Shown here: piece by piece, positions 33,287 to 42,754 of the stretch | How the letters are laid out: each line of letters opens with the position of its first letter | Numbering within the stretch: position 1 is the first letter of the stretch | From: Ruminococcaceae bacterium UBA6842 | GTDB lineage: Bacteria > Bacillota > Clostridia > Oscillospirales > Acutalibacteraceae | Length of the DNA stretch: 48,692 bases | Direction: 5' to 3' | NCBI GenBank assembly: GCA_002451855.1 | Contig: DKDS01000048.1 | Span: 18,535 to 67,226 of the forward strand | The notes under the pieces: model-generated | Told to the model about the DNA's origin: nothing | Seen by the model: the letters and a program-made list of their open reading frames with translations, nothing else | Database searches by the model: none | Made by a program: the position numbers and the translations under genes

Positions 33287-34387
33287 ATGATAATTTCCGT
33301 TGAGCGTTCTTCTTTGCTTGACGCAGTAACACGCTTACAGAGAGTTGTAAGCTCTAAAACCTCAATGCCCGTGCTTGAGGGAATACTTCTTTCGGCCGAA
33401 CAGGGAAAGGTTACACTTATTGCCTACAACCTTGAAATGGGAATGAGAAAGGAGATATACGCCAAATGCGACGAAGCCGGCGATATTGTTATAAACGCAA
33501 GGCTTTTAGGCGATATTTTAAGGCGTATGAATGCTCCGCAGGTCGTTATTTCCTCCAATGAAAAATTAGCGTGCAATATAAAGTGCGGCGAAGCCACATT
33601 TGACATAATGGGAATGGCGGCTGAGGATTTTCCCGAAATGCCGACGGTAGGCTCGGACAGAACTCTTAAAATAGACGGTTCTCTTTTATCCGAAATGGTT
33701 AAGGGCACATTTTTCGCCACCGCGCAGAACGAGGGCGCAAAGCCGATACTTACGGGAATAAATGTTACCGTTAATAATTCGGTTATGCAATTTGTAGCCA
33801 TTGACGGATACAGATTGGCAATTAAAAGAGAGAATGTTGACATTTCGGACGATTTTTCATTTATATTATCGGGTAAAGCGGTAAGCGAGGCTGTAAAGCT
33901 TATAGATGAAAACACCGAAGAGGTTGAAATGAAGGTAGGGGAAAATCTTATCTCCTTTAATATAAACGGATACGATTTCATTTCAAGACTTTTAGAGGGA
34001 GAGTTTGTAAACTATCAGAAGACCATTCCGTCCGCTCATACTCAAAGAGTGGTTGTAAATACCCGTGAGCTTATTGATACCATTGAGCGTGTCTCACTTC
34101 TTATAAGCGAATCGTTTTCAACGCCGGTACGCTGCTATTTTAACGAGCTTAATGTGGTATTTACCTGCGCTACCTCTATGGGAAGAGCGGCGGAAACCTT
34201 TAATACCCAGCTTGAGGGCGACAGCTTTGAAATAGGTCTTAACAGCAGATACCTTTTGGATGCGCTTAAGGCGGTAGGAGACGAAAAGGTTCAGATTCTG
34301 TTTAACGGCGCTAACGCGGGAGTGCTTATTCTGCCGTTAGAGGGCAACAGCTTTACCTATATGATAATGCCGATGAGGTTGAGATAA
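33287..34387 (+). CDS. dnaN: DNA polymerase III beta sliding clamp DnaN
   Basis: A 366-residue clamp of standard length: MIISVERSSLLDAVTRLQRV, then TGINVTVNNSVMQFVAIDGYRLAI (the second domain), ending with EGNSFTYMIMPMRL, the closing motif that contacts clamp-binding partners. The ring holds polymerase on DNA. ATG follows AGGAGGAAAAAAT. Its TAA shares one base with the next start. Confidence 0.97.
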   Translation: MIISVERSSLLDAVTRLQRVVSSKTSMPVLEGILLSAEQGKVTLIAYNLEMGMRKEIYAKCDEAGDIVINARLLGDILRRMNAPQVVISSNEKLACNIKCGEATFDIMGMAAEDFPEMPTVGSDRTLKIDGSLLSEMVKGTFFATAQNEGAKPILTGINVTVNNSVMQFVAIDGYRLAIKRENVDISDDFSFILSGKAVSEAVKLIDENTEEVEMKVGENLISFNINGYDFISRLLEGEFVNYQKTIPSAHTQRVVVNTRELIDTIERVSLLISESFSTPVRCYFNELNVVFTCATSMGRAAETFNTQLEGDSFEIGLNSRYLLDALKAVGDEKVQILFNGANAGVLILPLEGNSFTYMIMPMRLR

Positions 34388-34599
34388 TGGATTATAAAAA
34401 GCTTTCCGTTAAAGAGGATTTTATAAGGCTTGACAGCGCAATGAAACTTGCGAGCGTTGTTTCAACAGGGGGGCACGCAAAGCTTGTTATACAAAACGGC
34501 GAGGTTAAGGTAAACGGCGAGGTTTGCACTATGAGGGGCAAAAAGCTGCGTTCTGGCGATACCTTTTATTATAACGGAAACGGTTTTGTAATAGAATGA
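34387..34599 (+). CDS. yaaA: S4-domain RNA-binding protein YaaA
   Basis: A 70-residue S4 domain: KEDFIRLDSAMKLASVVSTG, then GGHAKLVIQNGEVKVNGEVC. Such a protein is found between dnaN and recF in most Firmicutes and has been tied to ribosome assembly. It overlaps dnaN by one base (TAATG) and recF by four bases. Confidence 0.9.
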   Translation: MDYKKLSVKEDFIRLDSAMKLASVVSTGGHAKLVIQNGEVKVNGEVCTMRGKKLRSGDTFYYNGNGFVIE

Positions 34600-35654
34600 G
34601 GGTTCTTGACGCTGAATGTAAGAATTTCAGAAACATTGAGTTTTTAAGCTCCGGAAGCTTTGACGAAATGAATGTCATATGCGGAGAAAACGCTCAGGGC
34701 AAAACAAATTTGCTTGAGGCGATATGGCTTTTTACGGGAATGAAAAGCTTCAGAGGCTCAAAGGACTGTGATTTTATCCGTTTCGGAGAAAATGCCGCGG
34801 TCTTAAAACTTAATTTTGAGGCGCAGGGCATAAACGAAGAAGCAAGGCTTGAAATAAAGGAGCACAGAACGGCTTTTTTAAACGGAAAAAAGCTTAAATC
34901 CGTATCTGAGCTTGCGGGAAAATTTAAGGCTATCGTTTTTTCACCCGATGATTTAAGTATTGTAAGCGGCGGACCGTCAAAAAGAAGAAAATTTGCGGAC
35001 ACGGCTATCGGTCAGCTTTATCCGGCATATATAGGAATTTTAAGAAACTATATGCGCGCCGTTACGCAGAGAAACAAAATCATAAAGGATTACAGATATG
35101 ACGGCTCGCTTTCGGTTATGCTTGATGTTTTTGAGGATGAAATAGCCGCAAACGGTGAGAAAATAGTGGCTTTCAGAAAAAGATATTTAACCGCTTTAAA
35201 TGAATTTTTACCGAGTGTATACGGCGGTATTTCGTGTGAAAAGGAAGTCCTTTCAACCGAATATCTTAAAAGCTGTGAAAATTTAAAGGAAGACCTTTTA
35301 AATTCAAGAAAAGAGGATATGTTTTCGGGCGTTACGGCTGTCGGTCCCCACAGGGACGATATTGAGTTTAAAATAAACGGCATTAATGCAAGGGACTTTG
35401 CCTCGCAGGGTCAAAAGCGCAGTGTTGCGCTTTCCTTAAAGCTTGCCGAGGCGGAGGTAATAAACAAAATATCGGGCGAATATCCCGTATTTTTGCTTGA
35501 CGATGTTATGAGCGAGCTTGACCCCGAAAGACAGAATTTTGTTTTAAACCGCATTAAGGGGATACAGTCCTTTATTACCTGCTGTGACCCGTCAAATGTT
35601 AAAAACCTTAAAAAAGGTAAAATCATAAATATAAGAAACGGTAGGATTATTTAA
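34596..35654 (+). CDS. recF: Recombination and repair protein RecF
   Basis: A 352-residue SMC-like ATPase. Walker A is CGENAQGKTNLLEAIW (about 28-43), the signature segment is FASQGQKRSVALSLKLAE, and Walker B is YPVFLLDDVMSELD (about 295-308). It helps load RecA at gaps. ATGA coupling with the S4 gene; the ATG at 34596 has no independent ribosome site. Confidence 0.95.
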   Translation: MRVLDAECKNFRNIEFLSSGSFDEMNVICGENAQGKTNLLEAIWLFTGMKSFRGSKDCDFIRFGENAAVLKLNFEAQGINEEARLEIKEHRTAFLNGKKLKSVSELAGKFKAIVFSPDDLSIVSGGPSKRRKFADTAIGQLYPAYIGILRNYMRAVTQRNKIIKDYRYDGSLSVMLDVFEDEIAANGEKIVAFRKRYLTALNEFLPSVYGGISCEKEVLSTEYLKSCENLKEDLLNSRKEDMFSGVTAVGPHRDDIEFKINGINARDFASQGQKRSVALSLKLAEAEVINKISGEYPVFLLDDVMSELDPERQNFVLNRIKGIQSFITCCDPSNVKNLKKGKIINIRNGRII

Positions 35655-35917
35655 TGTATATACATTTGGGTCAGGGAACGGTTGTCCGTTCAAGGGATGT
35701 TATCGGAATATTTGACCTTGAAAGCACTACCGTGTCGAAACACTCAAGAAAATTTTTGAATACCGCGGAAAAAAACGGCGATGTAATAACGGTATCGTAC
35801 GAATTGCCGAAATCGTTTGCCGTTGTAAGCGAGGAAAACAAAAAAAGCAGGGTATATATTTCTCAGCTCTCAACTTCTACCCTGCTTAAAAGATCGGGGT
35901 TTATAGATTCTTTATAG
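35654..35917 (+). CDS. remB: Extracellular matrix regulator RemB (DUF370-like)
   Basis: An 87-residue protein: MYIHLGQGTVVRSRDVIGIF, then DLESTTVSKHSRKFLN and VYISQLSTSTLLKR. It matches the RemB (YaaB) family found between recF and gyrB. It overlaps recF by one base (TAATG). Its TAG stop is also the first three bases of the T-arm minihelix that follows. Confidence 0.9.
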   Translation: MYIHLGQGTVVRSRDVIGIFDLESTTVSKHSRKFLNTAEKNGDVITVSYELPKSFAVVSEENKKSRVYISQLSTSTLLKRSGFIDSL

Positions 35918-35945
35918 TGTGACAGGTTCGAGTCCTGTCACACTA
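35915..35945 (+). ncRNA. tRNA-like acceptor/T-arm minihelix between remB and gyrB
   Basis: TAGTGTGACAGG (35915-35926) pairs perfectly with CCTGTCACACTA (35934-35945) around TTCGAGT (35927-35933). The 12-bp stem equals a 7-bp acceptor plus a 5-bp T stem, and the loop fits the tRNA T-loop pattern TTCRANY with a closing G-C pair. There is no D or anticodon arm and no CCA, so it is not a tRNA. RNase P and RNase Z recognise exactly this part of tRNA, so it may mark a processing site in the polycistronic mRNA. Confidence 0.6.
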
Positions 35946-36009
35946 GGCAAGTGAAAATACGCCGAAAATCCGCCGTTTTGGGCGGGTTCGGATTATTCTC
36001 ACTTGCCTA
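35944..36009 (+). repeat. Long hairpin next to the minihelix
   Basis: TAGGCAAGTGA (35944-35954) and TCACTTGCCTA (35999-36009) are perfect 11-bp inverted repeats. A second inner stem pairs CCGAA...TCCGCC with GGGCGG...TTCGG. There is no T-run, so it is unlikely to be a terminator. It shares two bases with the minihelix and lies about 40 bases before the gyrB start. Confidence 0.65.
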
Positions 36010-36048
36010 AGATGAACTTCTCATATTATGAAAGGAATGTTTTTTTAA

Positions 36049-37992
36049 ATGAGTAATGACATTACGGCGCCTGTTACGGAAAATTATGATGAAAATTCCA
36101 TACAGGTATTGGAGGGACTCGAGGCGGTGCGAAAGCGCCCCGGTATGTATATCGGCTCTACGGGCGAGAGAGGTCTTCACCATCTGGTTTACGAAATAGT
36201 GGACAACTCGATAGACGAGGCTCTTGCAGGCTATTGCGATAAAATACTTGTTGAATTGCTTGACGACGGCGTGATAAGAGTTACCGATAACGGAAGAGGT
36301 ATACCCGTAGGTATTCATCCTCAAAAGGGAATACCCACAGTAAGCGTTGTATTTACAATTCTGCACGCGGGCGGTAAATTCGGCGGCAGCGGATATAAGG
36401 TTTCGGGCGGTCTTCACGGCGTTGGCGCGTCGGTTGTTAACGCACTGTCAAGCTGGCTTGAAGTAGAAATAGCCGACGGTAAGCATATCTATTTGCAGAG
36501 ATATGAGTGCGGAAACATAAAAACCGATTTAAAGGTAATAGGAGATACCGAAAAAACAGGTACGAAGGTTACCTTTAAGCCGGATCCTACAATATTTACA
36601 GATACTACACGCTATGATTTTGATACCCTTTTATTAAGACTTCGCGAGCAGGCGTTTTTGAATGCCGGCATAAGGGTTGTTTTAAAGGACGAACGCACCG
36701 ACGCGGATATTCCCGGCAGAGAGGAAGACCTGCATTTTGAGGGCGGTATAAAGTCATATGTTGAATTTTTGCTTGAAAAGAGCAAAAAGGACAGATTAAA
36801 TCAGGATGTTATATATTTAAGCGGTTCCTCGGGCGACTCTATGGCGGAAATAGCGCTTCTTTGGAGTACGGGGTACGATACCAAAATTATGTCCTTTGCA
36901 AACACCATTCACACGGTGGACGGCGGTACGCACGAAAGCGCTTTCAAGACAAGTCTTGCCAGAGTTATAAACAAATATGCGAGAACCTTTAAGTTTTTAA
37001 AGGATAACGACGCCAATTTAAAGAGCGAGGATATAAACGAGGGTCTTGTGGCGGTTGTAAGCGTTAAGCTTACGGATGCGCAGTTTGAATCGCAGACCAA
37101 GGCAAAGCTCGGAAATACCGCGATAGGCACGCTTGTAAACAATATAGTTGCCGAAAAGATGATGAACTATCTTGAGGATCATCCGGCAGAGGCAAAAATT
37201 ATTCTTGATAAGTCGATTGCTTCCTCAAACGCCCGTGAGGCGGCACAGAAAGCAAGAGAGCTGCAAAGAAATAAATCGGGCATAGGCGGCAAAACCAGAA
37301 TGCCCGAAAAGCTTACAGACTGTATTTCGAGCGACCCGACAAAGACAGAAATATTTATAGTCGAGGGAGACAGTGCGGGCGGCTCGGCAGTAGAGGGCAG
37401 AAACAGCACCTATCAGGCTATACTCCCTCTTTGGGGTAAAATGCTTAATGTTGAAAAGGCAAGGGTGGACAAGGTATACGGCAACGATAAGCTAACCCCC
37501 GTTATAGTGGCTCTCGGCACGGGAATTGCCGAAAACTTCGATATAACAAAGCTTCGTTACGATAAAATCGTTATTATGGCGGATGCCGATGTCGACGGCT
37601 CGCACATCAGAACGCTTTTGCTTACATTCTTCTTCCGCTATATGCCGCAGCTTATTGAAACAGGGCATATATACTTAGCTCAGCCTCCGCTTTACAGGGT
37701 TGCAAAGGGGAAGAGATATTTTGACGCCTTTACCGATGAGGAAAAGGACAGATATGTAGCGGAACTCGGCGGAGACCCCGATGTTCAGCGGTATAAGGGT
37801 CTTGGTGAAATGAACCCCGAACAGCTGTGGGAGACGACACTTGACCCCGAGCACAGAACAATGCTACGGGTTACTATGGAGGACGCCGAAATCGCCGATC
37901 AAACCTTTACAATGCTTATGGGCGAAGAGGTAGAGCCGAGAAGAAAATTCATTGAAGAAAACGCGGTATTCGCGACAGATTTGGATATATAA
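36049..37992 (+). CDS. gyrB: DNA gyrase subunit B
   Basis: A 647-residue protein of normal length. GHKL ATPase: YEIVDNSIDEALAGYCD, then VTDNGRGIPVGIH and GGLHGVGASVVNALS. TOPRIM: EGDSAGGSAVEGRN and DADVDGSHIRTLLL. PLWGKMLNVEKAR precedes the C-terminal motif RRKFIEENA. With GyrA it introduces negative supercoils. ATG follows GAAAGGAATG; the leader contains the minihelix and the long hairpin. Confidence 0.97.
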   Translation: MSNDITAPVTENYDENSIQVLEGLEAVRKRPGMYIGSTGERGLHHLVYEIVDNSIDEALAGYCDKILVELLDDGVIRVTDNGRGIPVGIHPQKGIPTVSVVFTILHAGGKFGGSGYKVSGGLHGVGASVVNALSSWLEVEIADGKHIYLQRYECGNIKTDLKVIGDTEKTGTKVTFKPDPTIFTDTTRYDFDTLLLRLREQAFLNAGIRVVLKDERTDADIPGREEDLHFEGGIKSYVEFLLEKSKKDRLNQDVIYLSGSSGDSMAEIALLWSTGYDTKIMSFANTIHTVDGGTHESAFKTSLARVINKYARTFKFLKDNDANLKSEDINEGLVAVVSVKLTDAQFESQTKAKLGNTAIGTLVNNIVAEKMMNYLEDHPAEAKIILDKSIASSNAREAAQKARELQRNKSGIGGKTRMPEKLTDCISSDPTKTEIFIVEGDSAGGSAVEGRNSTYQAILPLWGKMLNVEKARVDKVYGNDKLTPVIVALGTGIAENFDITKLRYDKIVIMADADVDGSHIRTLLLTFFFRYMPQLIETGHIYLAQPPLYRVAKGKRYFDAFTDEEKDRYVAELGGDPDVQRYKGLGEMNPEQLWETTLDPEHRTMLRVTMEDAEIADQTFTMLMGEEVEPRRKFIEENAVFATDLDI

Positions 37993-38006
37993 AGGGGTGA
38001 GAAGAA

Positions 38007-40535
38007 ATGGCAAAGCAAGAAAATGTGTATTGGCCGAGCGATGAAGAAACCAAAATCGTTCCGGTTGAAATAGTAGACGAAATAAGGGGCAGTATGCTCC
38101 AGTATTCAATGTCGGTGCTTGTAGGTCGTGCCATACCCGATGTGCGCGACGGTTTAAAGCCCGTTCACAGAAGAATACTTTACACAATGTTTGAAAACGG
38201 ACTGACGCCCGACAAGGCGTACCGTAAATGCGCCGATACCGTAGGTTCGGTACTCGGCCGTTACCATCCGCACGGCGACGCCAGCGTTTACGACGCAATG
38301 GTGCGTATGGCACAGGACTTCTCTCTCCGTTATCCTTTAATTGACGGTCACGGAAACTTCGGTAACATAGACGGTTACCCCGCGGCCGCCTACCGTTATA
38401 CCGAGTCGAGAATGAACAGGTTATCTCTTCATATGCTCGACGATATAAACAAGGAAACGGTTGATTTTCAGCCGAACTACGATAACCGCTTAAACGAGCC
38501 TGAGGTTCTGCCTGTCAGATTTCCGCAGCTCTTAGTTAACGGCTCTTCGGGTATAGCCGTAGGTATGGCTACCGAAATTCCGCCGCATAACTTAGGCGAA
38601 GTAATCGACGGTATGTGCGTCCTTATCGATAACCCCGAGGCTGATTTGCAGGAAATTTGCCAGTATATAAAGGGACCCGATTTCCCGACGGGCGGCATTA
38701 TAATGGGCAGAAGCGGTATCCGCGCGGCTTACGCTACGGGCAGGGGTAAAATAACCCTCAGAGGCAAAGCCGAAATAGAGGAAACCAAAAACGGCAAATA
38801 CCGCATAGTTATAACCGAAATTCCCTACAAGGTACGCAAAAAGGACCTTGTTAAGGCAATTTACGATCAGGCGGCGGACAAGAAAATCGAGGGTATAGAG
38901 GATGTTGTGGACTACTCCTCAAAGCGTGACGGCGGTATCAGAATTATCGTTGATTTAAAGAAGGATGCCAACCCTCAGGTAGTGCTTAACAAGCTTTACA
39001 AAAACACCGCTTTGCAGACCACAATAGGCGCAATTCTGCTTGCTATTGTAAACGGCAAGCCGCAGATATTAACGCTTAAGGATATGCTCCAAAACTGCAT
39101 AGACTTCCAGTGCGATATTATCCGCCGCCGTACCGCTTACGATAAGCGCAAGGCAGAGGAGCGCGCCCACATATTAGAGGGTCTTAAAATAGCGCTTGAC
39201 TTTATCGACGAGGTTATTAAAATAATCCGTTCAAGCAAGACTATACCCGAAAGCAAGCAGGCGCTGTCCGACCGCTTCGGGCTTGACGATATTCAGACCA
39301 CCGCAATCGTACAGATGCAGTTAGGTAAGCTGTCGGGTCTTGAAAAACAAAAAATTCTTGACGAATTGCAGGAAAAGCTGGACTTTATAAAAGAGTGTGA
39401 AGCAATTTTAGCAAGCCATGAGCGTATACTTGATATAGTAAAGACCGAGGCTTTAAATCTCCGTGATAAATTCTCAGACGACCGCCGCACCGAAATTACC
39501 GATGTTGTGGGCGATGTTGATATTGAGGATCTTATCCCCGAGGAGCAGTGCGTGCTTACAAAAACGCAGAACGGCTTTATTAAGCGACTTCCTGCTGATA
39601 CCTATAATGTTCAGCACCGCGGCGGCAGAGGAATCACGGGTATGACCACAAGAGAAGACGACACGGTTGAAAATATGTTTGTCTGCTCCTCGCACGATTA
39701 CATTATGCTGTTCTCAAACCTCGGCAGAATGTACCGTATCAAGGCGTATGAAATACCCGAGGGCAGCCGTACCTCAAAGGGAATGAATATTATAAATATT
39801 CTGCCCCTTATGCCCGAAGAAAAGATAACCATTATTTTGCCTGCCTCCGAGCTTGACGAGGAGCGCTATATTACAATGGTTACAAAGAAGGGTATTATCA
39901 AGCGCACCAAGCTTTCCGAGTTCAGAAACACAAGAAAGAGCGGTATTATCGCAATATCCATAGACGATGACGACGAGCTTACCTTTGTTAAGATGACAAA
40001 CGGGGATAATAACCTGTTTATCGCCACTAAAAAGGGTATGGCTATTCAGTTTAATGAAAATCAGGTAAGAGCTATGGGCAGAGGTGCCAGAGGCGTTAAG
40101 GCTATTACAATGAAGCCCGACGACTATGTGGTTTCAATGGAAATAACCGGTGACGACACCAAGCTTTTAACCATTACCGAGACAGGCTACGGCAGAATAA
40201 GTCCGATAAGCGATTACCGTCTGCAATCCCGCGGCGGTAAGGGTCTTACAAACTATCGTGTTGAAAAATACGGCGATGTTGCGGCATCACTTGCCGTTAC
40301 GGGTGAAGAGGATATTATAATGATAGCCTCAAACGGCATAATAATAAGGATATTCTCGGGCGATATTTCCACCTTTGCCCGTCCTGCCAAAGGCGTTCGC
40401 GTGATGAAGGTGGGAGACGGTGAAAAGATACTTTCCGTCGCCGTTACAGAGCACAGCGACGAGGAACCCACCGTTTTACCCGAAACACCCGACGCGGACG
40501 CGGGTGTGGCAGAGGAAAACGGGGAAGAAGAATAA
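38007..40535 (+). CDS. gyrA: DNA gyrase subunit A
   Basis: An 842-residue protein. HPHGDASVYDAMVRMAQDF contains the quinolone-region residues; the catalytic Tyr is in AAYRYTESRMN. GQKGG-like boxes of the C-terminal beta-pinwheel appear as QHRGGRGITGM. The residue at the E. coli Ser83 position is Ala, a natural variant in several lineages with lower fluoroquinolone susceptibility. An acidic tail (EEPTVLPETPDADAGVAEENGEEE) ends the protein. ATG lies 15 bases after the gyrB stop. Confidence 0.97.
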   Translation: MAKQENVYWPSDEETKIVPVEIVDEIRGSMLQYSMSVLVGRAIPDVRDGLKPVHRRILYTMFENGLTPDKAYRKCADTVGSVLGRYHPHGDASVYDAMVRMAQDFSLRYPLIDGHGNFGNIDGYPAAAYRYTESRMNRLSLHMLDDINKETVDFQPNYDNRLNEPEVLPVRFPQLLVNGSSGIAVGMATEIPPHNLGEVIDGMCVLIDNPEADLQEICQYIKGPDFPTGGIIMGRSGIRAAYATGRGKITLRGKAEIEETKNGKYRIVITEIPYKVRKKDLVKAIYDQAADKKIEGIEDVVDYSSKRDGGIRIIVDLKKDANPQVVLNKLYKNTALQTTIGAILLAIVNGKPQILTLKDMLQNCIDFQCDIIRRRTAYDKRKAEERAHILEGLKIALDFIDEVIKIIRSSKTIPESKQALSDRFGLDDIQTTAIVQMQLGKLSGLEKQKILDELQEKLDFIKECEAILASHERILDIVKTEALNLRDKFSDDRRTEITDVVGDVDIEDLIPEEQCVLTKTQNGFIKRLPADTYNVQHRGGRGITGMTTREDDTVENMFVCSSHDYIMLFSNLGRMYRIKAYEIPEGSRTSKGMNIINILPLMPEEKITIILPASELDEERYITMVTKKGIIKRTKLSEFRNTRKSGIIAISIDDDDELTFVKMTNGDNNLFIATKKGMAIQFNENQVRAMGRGARGVKAITMKPDDYVVSMEITGDDTKLLTITETGYGRISPISDYRLQSRGGKGLTNYRVEKYGDVAASLAVTGEEDIIMIASNGIIIRIFSGDISTFARPAKGVRVMKVGDGEKILSVAVTEHSDEEPTVLPETPDADAGVAEENGEEE

Positions 40536-40577
40536 ATATTTAAGGGTACAGAGGATAATTTGAGCGAGGTGTAAAAA

Positions 40578-41651
40578 ATGGAAAATGAAAATTTAAACGG
40601 CAATGAAACCGAAAATCAGACTCCGCAGTATGAAGCACCGGGAGTTTCATATGCTCCGCCCTCCGGCTATGTTACCTTTGTACCCTACGGCTTTACCCCT
40701 AAAACCTACGAAGAAAAAAAGGGTATCAGAAAAAAGGGACTGATGATAGGCCTTTCCTTTATCATTCAGCTTTTTATATCAACCTTTTGGGCGGTCGGGT
40801 ACTATTTTGTTATGAAAAGGCTCGGCTTTACAACCTTGAAGGCACAGCAAATAATAACGGAGCCTGCGGCGCTTCAGGTGGCGCAGATAGTTTTGTCAAT
40901 CTTGCTTTTCACACTGCCGTATATTGTTATTTTTAAATCGTTCGGCGTTAGAATAGGGGAATTGATGTCCTTTAAAAAGCCGGAAAGAAAAACCGCTTTG
41001 CCGCTTTTCTTTTTGGGAACGGCGTTCTGCGCCTTTGCGAATGTCGCAACCTCGCAGGCAAGCCGAATTTTTGAAAGCTTCGGTATAGACTATAATGTCG
41101 ATTTCGGCGAGGACCCGAAGGGCTTTTTCGGGTTTTGCCTTGCTTTTATATCGACCGTGATAGTTCCCGCAATGGTTGAGGAGTTCGCCCTCAGAGGGAT
41201 AGTTTTAGGCTCGCTCAGAAAATTCGGGGACGGCTTTGCGATACTTGCCTCGGCGATACTTTTCGGACTTATGCACGGAAATTTCGAGCAAATGCCCTTT
41301 GCTTTTATAATCGGCATAATTTTGGGATTTGTAACGGTAAAAACAGGCTCGCTCTTGGTTTCAATGGCCATTCACGGCTTTAATAATTTTATTTCGGTCG
41401 CGTTCAGCTATTTTCTGGGTTCGGTTTCACAGTCGGCGCAAAATGTTATCTATACGCTGGTTTTAATGGCGCTTATGCTTGCCGGCATAGTATCAATCCT
41501 GTTCCTTGAAAACCAAAATGAGCTTTTCACTCTAAGACCGTCCGACACCGAAAGCCGCCTTTCAAAGAAAATGAAGTGGTTTTTCACTTCGCCCTGTATT
41601 ATAATTTTCACTGTTTTCTGCCTTTTGGAATCTTTACAGTTTTTTATTTAG
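40578..41651 (+). CDS. CPBP-family intramembrane metalloprotease
   Basis: A 357-residue membrane protein with a long N-terminal hydrophilic segment (Asn/Gln/Pro-rich, 1-50) and about eight membrane segments. VEEFALRG (EExxxR motif), FGLMHGNFEQ and IHGFNNFIS are the three CPBP/Abi motifs that form the active site. Family members process prenylated or membrane proteins and some confer bacteriocin self-immunity. ATG follows GAGCGAGGTG. No substrate gene is nearby. Confidence 0.85.
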   Translation: MENENLNGNETENQTPQYEAPGVSYAPPSGYVTFVPYGFTPKTYEEKKGIRKKGLMIGLSFIIQLFISTFWAVGYYFVMKRLGFTTLKAQQIITEPAALQVAQIVLSILLFTLPYIVIFKSFGVRIGELMSFKKPERKTALPLFFLGTAFCAFANVATSQASRIFESFGIDYNVDFGEDPKGFFGFCLAFISTVIVPAMVEEFALRGIVLGSLRKFGDGFAILASAILFGLMHGNFEQMPFAFIIGIILGFVTVKTGSLLVSMAIHGFNNFISVAFSYFLGSVSQSAQNVIYTLVLMALMLAGIVSILFLENQNELFTLRPSDTESRLSKKMKWFFTSPCIIIFTVFCLLESLQFFI

Positions 41652-41662
41652 GTGGTTAAAAT

Positions 41663-42298
41663 ATGTTTAATTTCTATTTCAAACAGGATTTTTCGGGATT
41701 TGACCGCAGCGCCCTTTTGGCTGTAATGACTGCTTTTGTCATTTTTTCGGCTGTCGCGGCGGCGATAGGCATAGTACTTTATATTCTGCGCGCGGTAGGC
41801 ATTTACAAAATGTCAAAAACCGCGGGGCTTGAATACCCGTGGCTTAGCTTTATCCCTGTCGCAAGCTCCTACACGCTTGGCAGACTTGCGGAAAAATACC
41901 GCAAAAGCCCTACGGAAAAGCCCTTTAAATACAGTATTTTACTGCTTGTTATGCATATAATAGAAAAAATTGTTGCGGTAGTATTTTTTGTTTTGTTCTG
42001 TTTTATATCGGTCGAAACGGTACGCACCGTGATAAGCGTTGCGATGTATGACGGCGAGATTGACCCTAATATGGCGCTTGCGCTTATTCCGTTTTTTGTG
42101 CTGTCGATTGCCGTGATTTTTACGGAGCTTGCCTTTGCGGTTATAAAGTACATAGCCTTATGGCGTGTTTATTCGCTGTTTGACGGAAGAAATGCGGTTC
42201 TTTATACAGTTTTGTCGGTGCTTTTCGGTTTCCTTGAGCCTGTATTTATTTTTGTTTTAAGAAATAAACAGCCGGTATATAACCCTTATGAACAGTAA
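41663..42298 (+). CDS. Multipass membrane protein of unknown function
   Basis: A 211-residue protein with about five hydrophobic segments (LAVMTAFVIFSAVAAAIGIV, MHIIEKIVAVVFFVLFCF, MALALIPFFVLSIAV and others) and a conserved-looking loop, MSKTAGLEYPWLSFIPVASS. The family is not recognised by name. It starts 11 bases after the protease gene and overlaps tadA by 11 bases, so all three are co-transcribed. Overlap with tadA does not prove a shared role. Confidence 0.7.
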   Translation: MFNFYFKQDFSGFDRSALLAVMTAFVIFSAVAAAIGIVLYILRAVGIYKMSKTAGLEYPWLSFIPVASSYTLGRLAEKYRKSPTEKPFKYSILLLVMHIIEKIVAVVFFVLFCFISVETVRTVISVAMYDGEIDPNMALALIPFFVLSIAVIFTELAFAVIKYIALWRVYSLFDGRNAVLYTVLSVLFGFLEPVFIFVLRNKQPVYNPYEQ

Positions 42299-42746
42299 AT
42301 TTATGTCGGCGGCGATAGAGCTTGCGAAAGAGGCGGCGGCAGAGGGCGAGGTTCCTGTCGGCGCGGTTATAGTTAAGGACGGCGAAATCATAGCCTCCTC
42401 ACGAAATATGAGAGAGGAAAAGCAAAACGCTCTTTCTCACGCTGAAATCGAAGCTATTAACACCGCCTGCGAAAAATTAAATTCATGGCGGCTTGACGGG
42501 TGCGAGCTTTATGTTACGCTTGAGCCGTGTCCGATGTGCGCCGGTGCAATAATCAACGCGAGAATTAAAACTCTTGTTTTCGGAGCGTACGACGGCAAGG
42601 CGGGAAGTATCGACAGCGTGGTAAGGCTTTGCGATTATCCCTATAACCACAAGCCTGAAATTTACGGGGGCATAATGGAAGACGAATGTACCGCCGTAAT
42701 GCAGGATTTTTTTAAAAAAATAAGAGACAAAAACCTTTCTTTTTAA
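42288..42746 (+). CDS. tadA: tRNA-specific adenosine deaminase TadA
   Basis: A 152-residue deaminase. HAEIEA (His51, Glu53) and TLEPCPMCAGAI (Cys81, Cys84) hold the zinc ion and the catalytic Glu. It deaminates A34 of tRNA-Arg to inosine. The ATG at 42288 overlaps the upstream gene by 11 bases; no independent strong ribosome site is seen, so translation is probably coupled. Confidence 0.93.
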   Translation: MNSKFMSAAIELAKEAAAEGEVPVGAVIVKDGEIIASSRNMREEKQNALSHAEIEAINTACEKLNSWRLDGCELYVTLEPCPMCAGAIINARIKTLVFGAYDGKAGSIDSVVRLCDYPYNHKPEIYGGIMEDECTAVMQDFFKKIRDKNLSF

Positions 42747-42754
42747 GACGATGG

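Noticed and set aside
35915..35945. A tRNA gene fragment or att site
   Set aside because: The acceptor 5' strand directly precedes the T-arm and pairs perfectly, which random truncation of a tRNA would not give. No integrase is nearby. Kept as a minihelix.
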